DNA of 64,000 nt, from positions 65,217,612-65,281,611 of the forward strand of contig OY288253.1 in NCBI GenBank assembly GCA_958450325.1, in the 5' to 3' direction. The translations under genes were made by a program, and so were the position numbers. The notes under the pieces were generated by a model. The model worked only from the letters and a program-made list of their open reading frames with translations, was not told the DNA's origin and did no database searches. The DNA comes from Agrostemma githago (lineage: Eukaryota > Streptophyta > Magnoliopsida > Caryophyllales > Caryophyllaceae). Shown piece after piece: positions 45,418 through 58,744 of the stretch. Positions within the stretch are counted from its first letter, which is position 1; every line of letters begins with the position of its first letter.

Positions 45418-47428
45418 CACTTTCCAATTCTTCAATTTTTGCTTGATACGGTGCTAGACTACACTTTGAATCTTCCAATACCCTAGTATATGTCCCAGGT
45501 TTATTATTCAGATTAATTATTTTAACAATCTCTATTACGGAGTATTTGCTTAGGTGTCCTCGTCATTTTGCCGAACCAGGAAAATGCACTAGACCGAACA
45601 TGAATCTATAGCCATAAAACTAGAGTTAGAAATTCTGGTTCAGTCACCCATCCATTTTTTATAAGATTGCAGTTTCCGTTTCGTTAGGGTCTGGTCTGTA
45701 CACTTTTGGAGTAAAGTTGGAAAATTAAGGCCAATCATATTAGTTAGGAGAGTAATAAATACAACTCTTAAGACTGTATTTAAGAAGCTAAAAAAGACAA
45801 CCAAGTGTTAACATGTGTATTAATTCTACCGATGAATGTGTAATTTAGTTGTCAATTTCTAAATTTATAAAAGTTTTAAATATTTAAATAAAAACCTATG
45901 CGCTGTATTTAACATCACCACATTTAGTATTTAACATTAATCTTAGTAAAAGACATTAGGATAATACGGAGTAAGTGATTTTGGTGTGAGATTTAAACAA
46001 ATTTTATGGTATGGCAAACTATTTAAGATGAAACCTGGGCATAATCGGACCATATCAACTAGCCATATACCCCATGGCTAGACCTGGGAAAGCAGACTGG
46101 ATTCGAATAAGTCAATCTGAAATGAAGACTCAATTTTGACTTGTAACTCGATTTGACTTGAAATAAAAAACGGGTTGATATCCCAAAATAATTTGAAAAT
46201 AAAAAATCCGAAAATGTCTCGAATCCAAAATAATCTGGGCTGACTGAAAGGTAACCCAAATATAATGCGACTCGACTTGGATCCGTCCCAAACCTGACAC
46301 GATTGACCCTACCCATGACCCATACACCATAGACCATAGTCCATATTAAGGTATTGATGGATTTACTTACCATAATTGAGAAAACGTAATCTAAAGAATA
46401 AACCAAAGAGAACCTATAGAGTAGCGGAGGATTAGAGAAAGTCTATCTCCAATTATACGAAAACGATGAGATAAGATGATTCATTAATTAATTAATCAAT
46501 TATATTTGGGAAACCCTTGGATGATTAGCACAGATAGACCTAAAGCTTCAAAAGCGGTGGGACATAATTAGCTTTACTTAGATACCTTGCTATTCTTCTG
46601 TAGGGTTCTTAAATTTCTTCTCTTTTTTATTTTTTTTTTTTGGGTATTTTGTTTCTCACCTTAATTGCGCAGATACCCTCCATAAATTATTGTACATAAA
46701 GTAAGTTTGATTATTTTGAAATTATAGTTTCTTCTAATTCTAATTATTCTCACTTGTATTTCTCTGCAATTTGATTGAGTTTGTGGACTTTCGGACTTCT
46801 TTCTTCTTGTTCGCCACTTATCAATTCTTTTTTGTTGATCATAGTTTAACGTAATTCTATTGATTGTCTGATGATTTTTTTCATCATTGCATTCTTGAGC
46901 TGTGCTTAATTTTAATGTTTGAAAGAAGAAAATTCTGGGTTTTTTTTGTTAAAAAAATTCTGATTGTATTGGTCTGTAACCAAAGTGATCATTGCAGTAT
47001 GATCATCATAAGTTTATTCTTACTTGCTTCAGTTGTTCATTGAATATTCAGTTTTGTTGCCATTTCTGTAGGGTTGCATTTGGATACTCGGAATTGATAT
47101 TATTCAAATGACTACAGAATTTGAGAGAGCCGAATTTGAACTAGGTTGGAATTGGTCTCAATTTCAATTCCAAATTTGGCTCTCTCAAACGGAGTTACAA
47201 ACTCAATCCTGATTTTTGTAGAGGATTTTTAAGAAAGGGTTTACAGGATTCTTGTCAAAAGAGTTTACCATAGTTTCAATCTTCTTGATGGAAATTGTTT
47301 TTTTTGTTGTTGTTGCAAGTTTTAATGAAGTGACAAATTATGATTAAATTGTTAACCCTGTTCATACCCTTTCATTGATATTATATCTGTTTGTCTGTCT
47401 GATTATAGCGTGGAATCGGGATTGTCTA
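45418..47428 (+). promoter_or_regulatory. Intergenic region and 5' UTR of UPL4
   Basis: No coding gene supported. From about 46560 the sequence becomes T-rich in the manner of a plant 5' UTR with an intron; an acceptor-like TTATAG lies at 47403-47408, 20 bp before the ATG. The transcription start is not determined. Confidence 0.4.
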
Positions 47429-50400
47429 ATGGAGGACAGCTTAGAGGAGAGTAGGGGACAGAAAAGACCTGAAACATCTGATGAATTACATATCGATAAG
47501 CGAGCTTGTAATTCGGTGGAGTTTAGACCAAGCTCATCAAGTATGAACCCTGATTTTGAAGCAAAAGAGGACCATATGGAAACTTCCAGTTCATCACCTT
47601 CAGCATCAGGGCAATCCGAGGGTGGTGATGAAGAAAGGGATTCTCCTTATAATTCAGATGATTCTAATGAAATGAATGATGATGATGATGACCATCATAA
47701 TCCATATAGCAGTCTTCGGGAGTATCAACGTAGTCGGTCGGCTCGTGATAGTGGGAAATTTAACAGTCTTATATCTAGTTTGAATAACGAAGCTGACCCT
47801 TCTGTTCAATTAGTAGCTTTGACTGAACTTTGTGAGCTTTTATCGTTTTCGGTTGGAGATACAATTACAATCACATTAGCTAACCAGTTAACTCCTCCTC
47901 TTGTGAAGCTGGCAAAGCACGAAAGCAATCCAGATATCATGCTTTTGGCCATTAGGGCTTTAACTTATTTGTGCGACGTTTCTCCACGTTCATCCAGGTG
48001 TCTTGTTAGCCATGATGCTCTTCCTGCTTTGTGCCAGAGGTTAATAATAATAGAGTACCTTGATGTAGCAGAACAAGTATGATGCATTTCTACTTCACTG
48101 AATTATAAACAAATAGTTATGAATAATTATAAGTTAGATCATAGAAGTGTCTTCTTGTATGTAGTGCTTGCAAGCATTGGAAAAGATTTCACGTGATCAA
48201 CCACTTCCGTGCCTAGAATCTGGGGCAGTAATGGCTGTTTTGGGCTTTATAGACTTCTTTTCCACAACTGTTCAGGTAAGTCCTCAGAAGTACGAGGTGA
48301 AAAATCATTTTTTTGGCTATGCTAGTGCGGCACTTCACACACACACACAGTTGGCCTTGCTGTGATTCCTACTCTTGTATTTTCATGTGCTGGAATTAAT
48401 TGTTTTTATACATATAGAGAACTGCACTTCGCACTGTCGTTAACATATGTAAGAAGTTACCATCTGAGCGTCCTTCACCTGTCATGGCGGCAGTTCCTAT
48501 ATTGTGTAATCTTCTGCAGTATGAAGATCAGCAGGTCAGTATTATTAACACCTTAATGCCTCCTTTGTTAGTTAATTTAGCTAATCCCCTTCTATCTTTT
48601 TACTTGATCGACTGACTGTATTAAATATTTATATGCTCTCCTGATGTCCTCTTAATCTGTAGTATAGTTTTGACATGTATGTTTCTGACCCTGCAGCTTG
48701 TGGAGCTCGTTGTCACTTGCTTGATCAAAATAGTGGATTGTATGAAAGGCTCTCGTGAAATGTTGTGCGAGCTGTATAATCATGGCCTTATCGACCAAGC
48801 CACTCATCTTATTAATTTGAATAGTCGGATCACTCTAAGCCAACCAACGTACACTGTAAGCTCTTATCTATAGCTTTGGCATTTTGTCCTTTTGCTAATA
48901 AATTGGATCGTTCTGTCTGTACCTATAGTTTAGAAAAGTGTCCAATGCTAGGTTAGGCATTGGCGAAAATGCCTCGAGCGCCACCCTAGTTGCTCCCTTG
49001 TGCATAAGGCGAAGCTAGTAGGTGCACAAATATTAAAATCCAATATTTTTACTTTTGGTTTGCCGCATTGGCTCATTATCCCTGTGTTTAACTTCCTTGC
49101 GCACTTGGATTCACACCTTGACTCATACTCGTGTCCAACACGTGACACAAGACCTGACCTGACACGATACCCTCAATTTTGGAATTTAGGCCCGGTTCCA
49201 AGGTTTATTTCCGGCTCACTTCAAATATGTTCAAACTTCATAGTTCATACTCATTTACTTCAGTAGTTTAGTTTTAAGTTCAGCCTCTCATAGTTAACTT
49301 CAACCAATTTCAGCCATTAAGAATGAAGCATAAGTGCTTAAAGCCTTCTATAGTCAACATCCAAATTTGTTACTTAAACCACAAAGTTGTAAAATGAAAA
49401 AAAATACTAGTCTTCTAAAATTAAATTTAATTCAAGTCTTAGGAAAGTGGCGGTCTTTCATTCGAGTTCGGGTTCGAAACCTAGAAACAATGATCTTTCA
49501 TTTAAAGACGTGTCCAAATACCTTGGACCTTGTCCGGACAAATTTTAAAAATCGAACACAGCTTTATAGGTGTCCAAAATGTTTTGTCTCGTGTCCATGG
49601 GGACGTTAGTTGGGAGGAGTGCTTGTGCCGTTGTGCGCTCCCAAGCCCACAAGTAAGCCCACTTTAAAATCTCAAAAGGGGAATATATGTTGAAAATACA
49701 AATGCGCACGACTTGTGCATTGTTGCCTCTATGCACCTTTTAAAACCATGGCTGTAAAGTGATTACGATCATAAGTCTGGTTTTATCTTTGCAAAATAGG
49801 GTCTAATTATGGCAACTGCTCAAATTGCGTCTGGATCAGTGGATGCTGTAAGAAGTCTTTTCGAGCAAAACATTGGAAGCATCTTGAAGGATGCATTGTC
49901 CAACTCTGATCTTTCTCATGGAATAATGTCCCCTGCTGTGGACAAAAACAGCAATCAGGTATTCAGTTCATTTTCTTTTGGTTGTTTCATCTATAGTACA
50001 TGTTGATGACTTTGTATTGTTTGTAATATTCATGGATGAAACACGAGATTCAAATGCTCGCACCATAAGTGTTCTGTTGTTATCGACTGTCAAGTAATGA
50101 GCTCTTTAAATGCTAAAACAAACCTATATTGGACAAGACTACAGTGGATGTGATCATAAGGGGAAGTTGTGTTGGGTGGCTGTACTGCATCAGTTTGACC
50201 GGGTGTTCTGTAGTGTGTCAGGTGGGATTCCATCTAAGGAAGTTGTTACTTACCGTTTTATGCAACCAACTCTTTTGACCTTGGTTTTTTAGGTGCACGG
50301 AATTCTGAAGTTGCTACATGAGCTCCTTCCCGAAGTAGCTAAAAGTAAAAAACCTGCCTTATCAAGCAAGGAACAAATGTTGTTGGATCAGCCTGATACA

Positions 50401-53400
50401 TTGCTGAAGTTTGGAATGGATATTTTCCCTACATTGGTGCAGGTCAACCTTTGAGATTTGAATTAAATTGTAGACGTCTTTTTTAAATTTGTACTCCCTC
50501 CATTCATTCCATTAGTCCCATTTCCATTTTCGACGCTATTGGCAAATTAAGAGAATCATCATTTTCTTGACAATCTATAAGATAAAACATATCCATGTGG
50601 GATATTGTTTGATTCGTCTTTAGGAGTTCATTATTATTATCTTTCAGTAATATATATTGAAAGATATAAACGACACAAAATGTGCATTGACAAACGTGAA
50701 AAAACAATGGGCCCGATGGAATTGAATGAAGAGAGTATCAAGGTTTTGTGCTGTCTTAATTCTTTGTAATTGTTATATTTGCAGATGGTTAACTCCGGTG
50801 CAAACACAAGTGTTTGCTATGGGTGCCTTTCTGTTATTAGCAGGCTTGTTCATTTTAGTAAATCAGAGTCTCTCTATGACATGCTCAAGGAGATTAATAT
50901 TGCAAGGTAAGAAATTTCAAACCTAGCGCTTGGGATAATTCCAATTTGGTTCCCTGAAGTTTCACTAGACACTAATACTACTTTGTTGACCCGAGTTTTG
51001 TACAATTTCTCACTTTTATGATTTTAGCTTGAACAATTTCTTACCTTGGGGTACCCAGTCTTTCATGTTAGCTGACCCTGAATCATGTTAGGACTAAGGC
51101 GTGGTTGTTGTTAAAGTTCATCCTAATGTCATATATTTAATGTCAGAAAATATACTAAAATTATTCAGGCAGATATTTAGAAGAAACAACATTATATACT
51201 TGAAACGCTTGTCATTTGGTTTAAAAATTGGCTCTGTTATAATTTAGGACACTAACGTGGGTAACTACTTATAAATATCTTAGTGCACACAATTGGAATC
51301 AGCTGAACGGGGAAAGAGGAAAATTTTCTTTTGTACATACTATGTATGTAGACCATAGACAATTCAATAACTTAACGATTTTCCTCTGATCGAATGACAG
51401 CTTTTTGGCTGGGATATTCACTCGAAATGATCATCATATTCTGGCATTAGCTCTAAAAATTGCGGAAGTTGTCCTTAATAAGCTTTCAAATATAATGATG
51501 CAAGCTTTTATTAAAGAAGGCGTTCTCTTTGCTATTGATGCTCTTCTCATGCCTCATAGCTGCTCGCAGCAGACCTCTCCTGTACTCAACAGTATCCAAA
51601 GCGGCAAGAAGGCTGGAAGGGAGGCAATGAGCTGTTTGTGCTATGACTATCATCCCTCACGTATAGTGTCCACCTCAAAATCTAAAGCATGCAAGCTTGA
51701 CAAAGAGTCTGTTCATTGTATTGCTGAGCGAATAAAAACTAAGTACTTTTCTGTAGAATTACTTTGCTCCCAGGGAATGGTGACTGGTATTCTTCAGGAA
51801 CTTAGAGATGCTTCTGCGGCAATTACTGATCTTCTGACCATATGCACAAGCAGTGAAGCTAGTGCTCACATTGAAGAGAAACTCGGTCACATATTGGACA
51901 AAGTCATACGTCAACTCACTGGAAATGAGCCTATTTCAACATTTGAGCTCATTGAGAGTGGTATAGTAAAGGCACTGTTGAGTTACCTGTCGAATGGTTT
52001 GTATTTAAGAAAAAACTACGTTTCTCATGATGACCTTAGGCAGATGCATGGTGTTCAGAAAAGATTTCAAGCTTTTGCAAGAATAGTTCAGTCAAAAGAT
52101 TTGCCCATATTTTTGCTCGTGAGGAAATTACAAGATGCACTTTCGACTGTGGAAACTTTTCCTACTGTAGTGGGTTGTATGACCAGGCAGAGAGGGTCTT
52201 ATGCAACTGTTCCTTCTGGACGTCACACAACATATCCGTGTTTCAGAGTCCGGTTCGTGAGACGAGAAGAAGAGTTGTCTTTAAATGATTATGCCACAGC
52301 AGCTGTCACTGTTGATCCCTTTTGCAAGGTGGATGAAATTGAACGGCATCTGATTTCCAAAGTGTGCGCAAAAAAGGTTGGCGGCGAAGGTAATCCTCAG
52401 GTTTCTCTTGATTCCAAAGACACCTCCATTGAGAGTTCAACTTGTGCTGCCTCCATTCCTAACAAAAGTGTGGATTGTGTGGGGTCTGAGAAATCGTGCA
52501 ATCCTTCATCTGATATGCAGGTTAGCCTCTGCCATTGCCTGTGTATTGGGAAATTATTATAATCAATACATTTAGGATAAAAATAGAAGAAAAGGCAAAC
52601 TGCATTTCATTTCCTCATGGTGTGTTTGATGTCTGTTTGTGCTCTTGTATAGATATTTGTAAGTTTAGTGTAACAAAAAAGAATTACGAGAACCCTGATT
52701 AAAAAGGCTTGACAAATAAGGAACAAGTAAGACTAGTGACGGGAAAGTGAAGTCCCTAAAAATACAGATAAGGATGGGTGAAACGGCGTTTTCTTCTTTA
52801 TTGAAGAAATTGGGCATTGGTGAAGGCGGTTAGGAGGGAAAGAATATGCATAGATGATGAAGCTTGACACTTCTACCCATTTGAGTTTGCTAATTTATCA
52901 TTTTCCTTCTTCTCTATAAATTTGTTTTGTTTGCAATACTTTCTCCTTAGTTAGAGCAGCATGTCACTTTGTAAACATTTTATGAACACGAAATTACTTT
53001 CAGAACTCTCTAAAGAAAAATGAGATGCACTACCGGTGGTAATTACTCTTTTTAGCAATGGCATCCTTTCACCTCTATGTTGAGATCCCCCCAATTTGTG
53101 GGATTGAATACGAGTGAAGGGCAGCATTGGAAGTAGAAATCCCTGTGTGACCCAATCAACGTTTAAAAAAAAAGGAGCTCTAACTGCCTTTTTTTGTTGA
53201 ATATTTGCTGCTTATGCTCTTGTAACCATACTCGTAACTTGCTTTGCAGGGATCCTCTGAAAATGAAATCCGTTCATCAGAAGCAAATACTAACCTGAGA
53301 GGTGAGTGTGCTCCAAATTTTATGTCATTTGGTCAGATTTTAGTGGAACACTGGGATTACAGTAACCCACATATTTGTCTACAACCTAGAAATGACGAAC

Positions 53401-56400
53401 ATCAAGTTAAGGTTCAACTTCAGCTATTGAGAAAAAAGGCTACTTTTTTGATGACATCAATTTTGATTTGCTCAAATGATGTGTGTTAGTGCAAATTTCT
53501 ACGGCATGTATCTGAACTGGAAATATTATGCGATTATTTAAATGGTTCCTCTTTAGCCGCTTAATATTCTTTGGCTCTGGATTACGTGTATTAATTAATG
53601 CAAACAACCCTATTTTCCTCTATCGTAAGTAGCAGTTAAGGCAATCCTAGCATAGTATTCATTACATGTCTTGAATTAACGTAGGTCGTGTTAACACATT
53701 AATAAGGCTGTGTACAGTTGAGTACTCGACCACTCGTTGCCTTGCCATTTGCAAGAGCTCTTGAGGTGATGCTGTTGTATTTGAGATGTAAACAATTTCT
53801 TCTATAGATGCTTTTTCTCTGGTTTTACCTTTGAAACCATACGTTGAATTTCCTGAAAAAGTCTCCTCTTATTCAGCGACAGGTTGCATTTCTGGTGATG
53901 TGGAACATTGCAAGGAGCTGTGTCAAGCATCATCTAGTATGGAGGATGCTCCTTCAAAATTGCTTCTGTATCTAGAAGGGGAACCATTAGAATACTCATC
54001 CACACTATACCAAGAAGTTTTTCAAAGACAACTGAAGCTCCAACATGAAATTCAAAATTTCTCAAATTTATGGAATACTACATATACTTTATCTTATAAA
54101 AGAGTTGAAGCTACTGGAGCAAGAATTGAGAACGAACAGAACAACTTGCATGATCATGGTGCATCAGACCAATTTTTTTCTTTCCAGCAAGTTATGCCAC
54201 TTCTCTTCAATATTTATGTCCAGAGACTAGGCTCTACAGTGGACCCTGAAGGCCCTGTGAATGATATACTATTCCTCCTTAGAAGTTTGGAAACAATGAA
54301 CAGATTAGCTAACGACCTTCTCTGTTACGAAAGATTAAATGCTTTTGGTAGTGGTAAAATGGATGATTTGGATAGTTTAAAAGCAGTTGTTCATACTGTG
54401 TCGAGATATGAGTTTGTGAATAACAAATTAACTGAGAAACTAGAGCAGCAAATGCGTGATCCTTCAGCCATGCACATTGGTGCCATGCCTTTGTGGTGTA
54501 GTCATATGATGGTCAGTTGTCCATTTCTATTCAGCTTTGAGGCTAGATGCAAATACTTTCAACTTGCTGCTTTTGATAGACAGTTGGCCCTGTCTAATAT
54601 TGCAGAAAGGAGATCAAGTACTAGTAGTGTGCCTCGCAAGAAATTTCTGGTTGGACGAGACCGGATTCTTGAGTCAGCTACTCAAATGATGAAACTCTAT
54701 GCCCAAAAAAATGTCGTTGTTGAGGTGGAATATATTGATGAAGTGGGTACAGGCCTTGGTCCTACTCTGGAATTTTATACGTTAGTGAGTCAAGATTTTC
54801 AGAAGATAGGCCTGGGAATGTGGAGAGGTGATAACATGTCTCCTACTATGAATTATTGCCAACAGGGTACTACTTTGGGACTTTTCCCACGGCCTTGGTC
54901 ACCAAACTCAAGCAATCTTAATGGAACTGAGTTTGCTGATGTTATAAAGAGGTTCATTCTATTAGGGCAAATTGTGGGAAAAGCTCTTCGTGATGGAAGA
55001 GTTCTGGATATTCCCTTCTCTAAGGCATTTTATAAACTAGTTCTAGGAAAGGTAATCGTACATTGTTCAACTTCTGTGGTATCGTATGCTATACTCTTGC
55101 ATTGTCTAATCTTATCAAGTCTTCCTTCCTCCACCAGTTCCATAATGAGAAGGACATGGGTTTGGGGAGTTAAGTAATGTCTATCTCATTGATTGTTTTT
55201 CCCCTTCTGGTAGGAGCTTTCTGTTTGTGATATTCAAACATTTGATCCTGAGCTGGGAAGATCTCTGTTGGAGTTTAAAGCTCTTATCACTAGATGGAGA
55301 TTTCTGGAGGGTGGTTGCATGAAAAACATACCACGCAATGTCCATTTAAGTTTTCGGGAGTCTAGCATTGAAGATCTATGTCTTGATTTTGCTCTCCCTG
55401 GATACCCTGATTACATGCTTGCTTCTGGGACGGATGATGATATGATGGCAAGAGTTTACTTACTTTGATTTCTTCTTTTTGAATGGAATTAATTTTGTTG
55501 CTGTATGTGTTGGTTATTTCCATCATGTCTAATGTCTTTAATCTCTGCCATTTCTCCTTTAGGTTACCAGTAGTAACTTGGAAAATTATATCTCCATGGT
55601 GTTAGATGCAACCTTATATTCAGGAATATCCAAACAAGCTGAAGCTTTTAAGTCTGGATTGAATCAGGTGCTTCTTTGATGCATGTGATCACTTTTGAGG
55701 CATTTTGCATTTGTTATTGGGTCTACATGAAAAAAAATAGTACGTTTAACATAGGAGTTTTGTTTAAGATTTATGTTTTATTTCTTTTAATATGGACCAA
55801 ATTTGTGCTGTTCTTTTCTCCACTTTTTGGATCTTTGGTAATTCCAAGGAAGAACTTTGTGGCTTCTGAATGAAACATGACCGTGTTCTGGCTTAGGCAA
55901 TATTTCTCTTGACTTTTGCCGTTCATCTATTGCGTCCCAGAATTTTTAAGAACATAGGAGGGTAGAACCCCATGTGCGTTTTTATCGAAACGGTTGAGGT
56001 TTGTTGATTCAGAGAATTTCTTTTGACTAGTATGGAGTAAGGTTATGATATTCAAGGGAGTGCCGCCTATATATAAAAGATACTTCCTCTATTCCATTCA
56101 ATTCTGTACATTTGATTAAAATATACGGAGTACCTTACATATATTACACAAATGTATAGAATCAATTGGAATGGAGGTATTATAGAGGCCGCACATATCT
56201 ATACAGAGACGCAGTGAGGGTGATTTATCTTGACTTTAGTTTAGGTACAACAGCTTAAGTGACTGTGCTTGTGGGTGGTGGATGTGTGGAATTTTTTTAC
56301 ATGCCAATAGCCGGTTGCTTAGGGCAAGTTCAATGGTTTGGCTGGAGAACTTACTTGCAAATATGAAAAATTCCAAGCTAGTAGCCCTACCACTATTCCT

Positions 56401-57976
56401 CTCTTTTTGGTAAGCTACTAGCTTAAATCAACCTACAAAAAAATACAACCAATCAACTGTTATTTCTTAACAAAACAATTTTATTCAAAAATTTATTGGC
56501 ATGTGGGTCCATTTAAGATAGAAGATTGTAGCTTGAAACCATTGGTTAGAGTTGTAGCGTGGAAGTGTTTTAGCTTAAAAATCTGATGTGTAAAGTTGAG
56601 CTAGTAGCAAACTATCTTACCATTGAACTTGTCTTAAGGGTTAGAGCATTAAATTCGAAACCAAATGAGACACATGGCCTTTGTGGTGTTTTAGTTTTCT
56701 GGCCCGACTTAAATGTGACTTCCGAATAGCTGGCCTGTTTTTAGCTCCTTCGCAATTATTCCAAGTCTGGATAATACGGAGTATAGTTTAATCTTTTTTT
56801 ATTTTCTATATTTTTGGGTGCATGATTAACAAAATGTTTTTTTTTTGTATATTTAAAGGTTTTTTCTGATAAGCATCTATATCTTTTTACTGAGGATGAG
56901 CTCGAACGTCTGCTGTGTGGGGAACACGATTCTTGGATGGTATGCGTGTCAATCTCTTTCCCGTTAATTCATTTAAGATACCTTTGTACTGATAATTTCT
57001 TGTGGTTGTTTTGACAGTCGAATGACCTGTTCGATCATATCAACTTTGATCATGGTTACACTGGGAACAGTCCTCCAATTATCAATGTCGGTTGATTTCT
57101 TTTTAATAATTTGGCCTAACATTGTCGTTGTTCATATTTGAGCTAAAGTTAGTGGTTTGGATTTCAGTTATTAGAGGTTGTGAGTGAGTTTGACTACGAG
57201 CAAAGACGCGCTTTTCTTCAATTTGTAACTGGTTCACCACGACTTCCTCCTGGTGGTTTGGCTGCTCTCAATCCAAAGATGACAATTGTGCGCAAGGTCA
57301 CCACACTCTGAATAATTACTTTTTAATTGTTTCTTTTATTTCTATTACAGTTGCTTCATCTTCTGATTAATTGATGAACATTTTCTGAACAATTAATGGG
57401 GATCATGGTCTTGCAAAGTTGTTTTATCATAATATTAAGAAGCCACAATTGAAGCTTAAGCTTTATTTATAGATTTGAGGTTCTGACTTTTTTTTTGTCT
57501 ATTTCTGGTTGCGCGACCTTTTTTCCGTATGCACAGCTCTCTAGTAACTCAGTTGATGCAGACCTTCCAAGTGTCATGACTTGTGCTAATTATTTGAAGC
57601 TACCCCCATATTCTTCCAAGGTACTCCGTTTGTTATAGCGGTCGAATGTTTTTTTCCTCAGTTCTGTGTTTTTTCCATTTGCTTGGACACGTTCACCATT
57701 GCAATTGTCGATGGACACTTGAGTAGCATATCTTGGCAAAAAATTGCAAATCGTCGATCTTTCTTGGAATAATACACTAACATTTTCCGAAAATTGATAA
57801 ATATTCTGTGGCATCCACTAGACCTAGAAAACGGCTCATTCAGGAAAAGGTCATTCAGCCTCCACTGTTTCCCAGTATCTTTTTTTAACATCGGAAGCAT
57901 ATATATGCAGGAGAAGATGAAAGAGAAGCTCTTATTTGCCATTACTGAAGGACAAGGTTCGTTCCATCTGTCATAG
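47429..57976 (+). CDS. UPL4: E3 ubiquitin-protein ligase UPL4 (HECT type)
   Basis: The protein is a HECT ligase that takes ubiquitin on a cysteine and passes it to substrates. My model has 17 coding exons with GT-AG borders and consistent phase: 47429-48076, 48165-48275, 48418-48534, 48697-48855, 49800-49958, 50293-50442, 50785-50906, 51401-52520, 53250-53301, 53808-55051, 55214-55453, 55563-55667, 56859-56939, 57018-57086, 57168-57296, 57537-57620 and 57911-57976. This gives 1551 aa; Arabidopsis UPL4 is about 1500. It starts MEDSLEESRGQKRPETSDEL, with an acidic Ser-rich stretch, then armadillo-type repeats (about 100-650; LVKLAKHESNPDIMLLAIRA). The HECT domain spans about 1157-1551, with VEVEYIDEVGTGLGPTLEFY, the catalytic Cys at about 1518 (PSVMTCANYLKLPPYSS, codon 57582-57584) and the end EGQGSFHLS. 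The N-terminus and C-terminus match UPL4 better than UPL3. No frame breaks were seen. Confidence 0.95.
48856..49799 (+). other. Enlarged UPL4 intron 4 with unidentified insertion
   Basis: 944 bp, against about 90-340 bp for its neighbours. The middle (about 48945-49740) has sequence unlike the flanks, with blocks such as CTCCCTTGTGCATAAGGCG and, near the end, TTGTGCGCTCCCAAGCCCAC. I could not find clear terminal repeats or assign a family. Confidence 0.4.
50492..50737 (+). mobile_element. Stowaway-like MITE in UPL4 intron 6
   Basis: 246 bp. Ends TACTCCCTCCATTCATTCCA and, in reverse complement, GAGAGTA with ATGGAATTGAATGA. It ends 47 bp before the next acceptor site. Confidence 0.8.
56081..56179 (+). 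mobile_element. Short Stowaway-like MITE in UPL4 intron 12
   Basis: 99 bp with ends TACTTCCTCTATTCCATTCA and the near reverse complement TCAATTGGAATGGAGGTA, with TACGGAGTA inside. It sits in the largest UPL4 intron (1191 bp). Confidence 0.75.
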
Positions 57977-58744
57977 CTGTGGTTATAATTATAATTAGTC
58001 AGTCGGAGTAGATACTGCTTCGGTGTACATAATAAGAAGGAAAGATGGCTTTGTGGTCGGAAGAGGCTTGCCCGGTGTAAGACAGCACGGAATCGTCTTT
58101 TGAAAGCTGAGCCGAAACTCGCAACTGGAGTTTGATGGACTTTTTGACAATGCTAAACTGAACTCTGTACAGAGCAGGGATCTATATATTTAGTTTGGCT
58201 TAGGAGTTGTAGAGGGTAGAAGTGAGTAGGGCTAATACTATAGGTACTGACGTCCTGTATATCCCTTATTCTTAATTCTTAAAGCTAAATAGTGGAGTAG
58301 TGTTTTTTTGTTGAGGATGTTGGCCTCTTCGATTCCCCGACTTGAACAATACTCGATACGTTTTTCATTTCTTTTCTCAGTAAAGGACACACCATAATGG
58401 CAGCCTTTTTCCCATAATACCTTATTCATTAATTGTCATTTTTTTCGCGGGTTTAAATATTTTTGTTAATTGTATTTGTTTAACACCAAGATTTTAGAGT
58501 AAGACCTTTTATATAACTATCTCACAAAACAAAAGTTGCGGAGTAGAGATAATACAACTTCTCTCTTGGTTGTTAGTTTTGTGAGTTGTAACTAGGTAGT
58601 TTCGATACTGAATTACTAATACGTACACCACAAAAAGAATACTCCGTAATATATTGCAATAAAGGAAATTTAAACTCGTTTGAATACAACATTTCTTTTG
58701 AATACCCAAATTGGGTTAATTTATATCAACCAACTCAGCAAGAA
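57977..58744 (+). other. UPL4 3' UTR and spacer
   Basis: No gene seen. No canonical AATAAA lies close to the stop; AATAAG at 58029 is a candidate. From about 58300 the sequence is A/T-rich and featureless. Confidence 0.35.
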
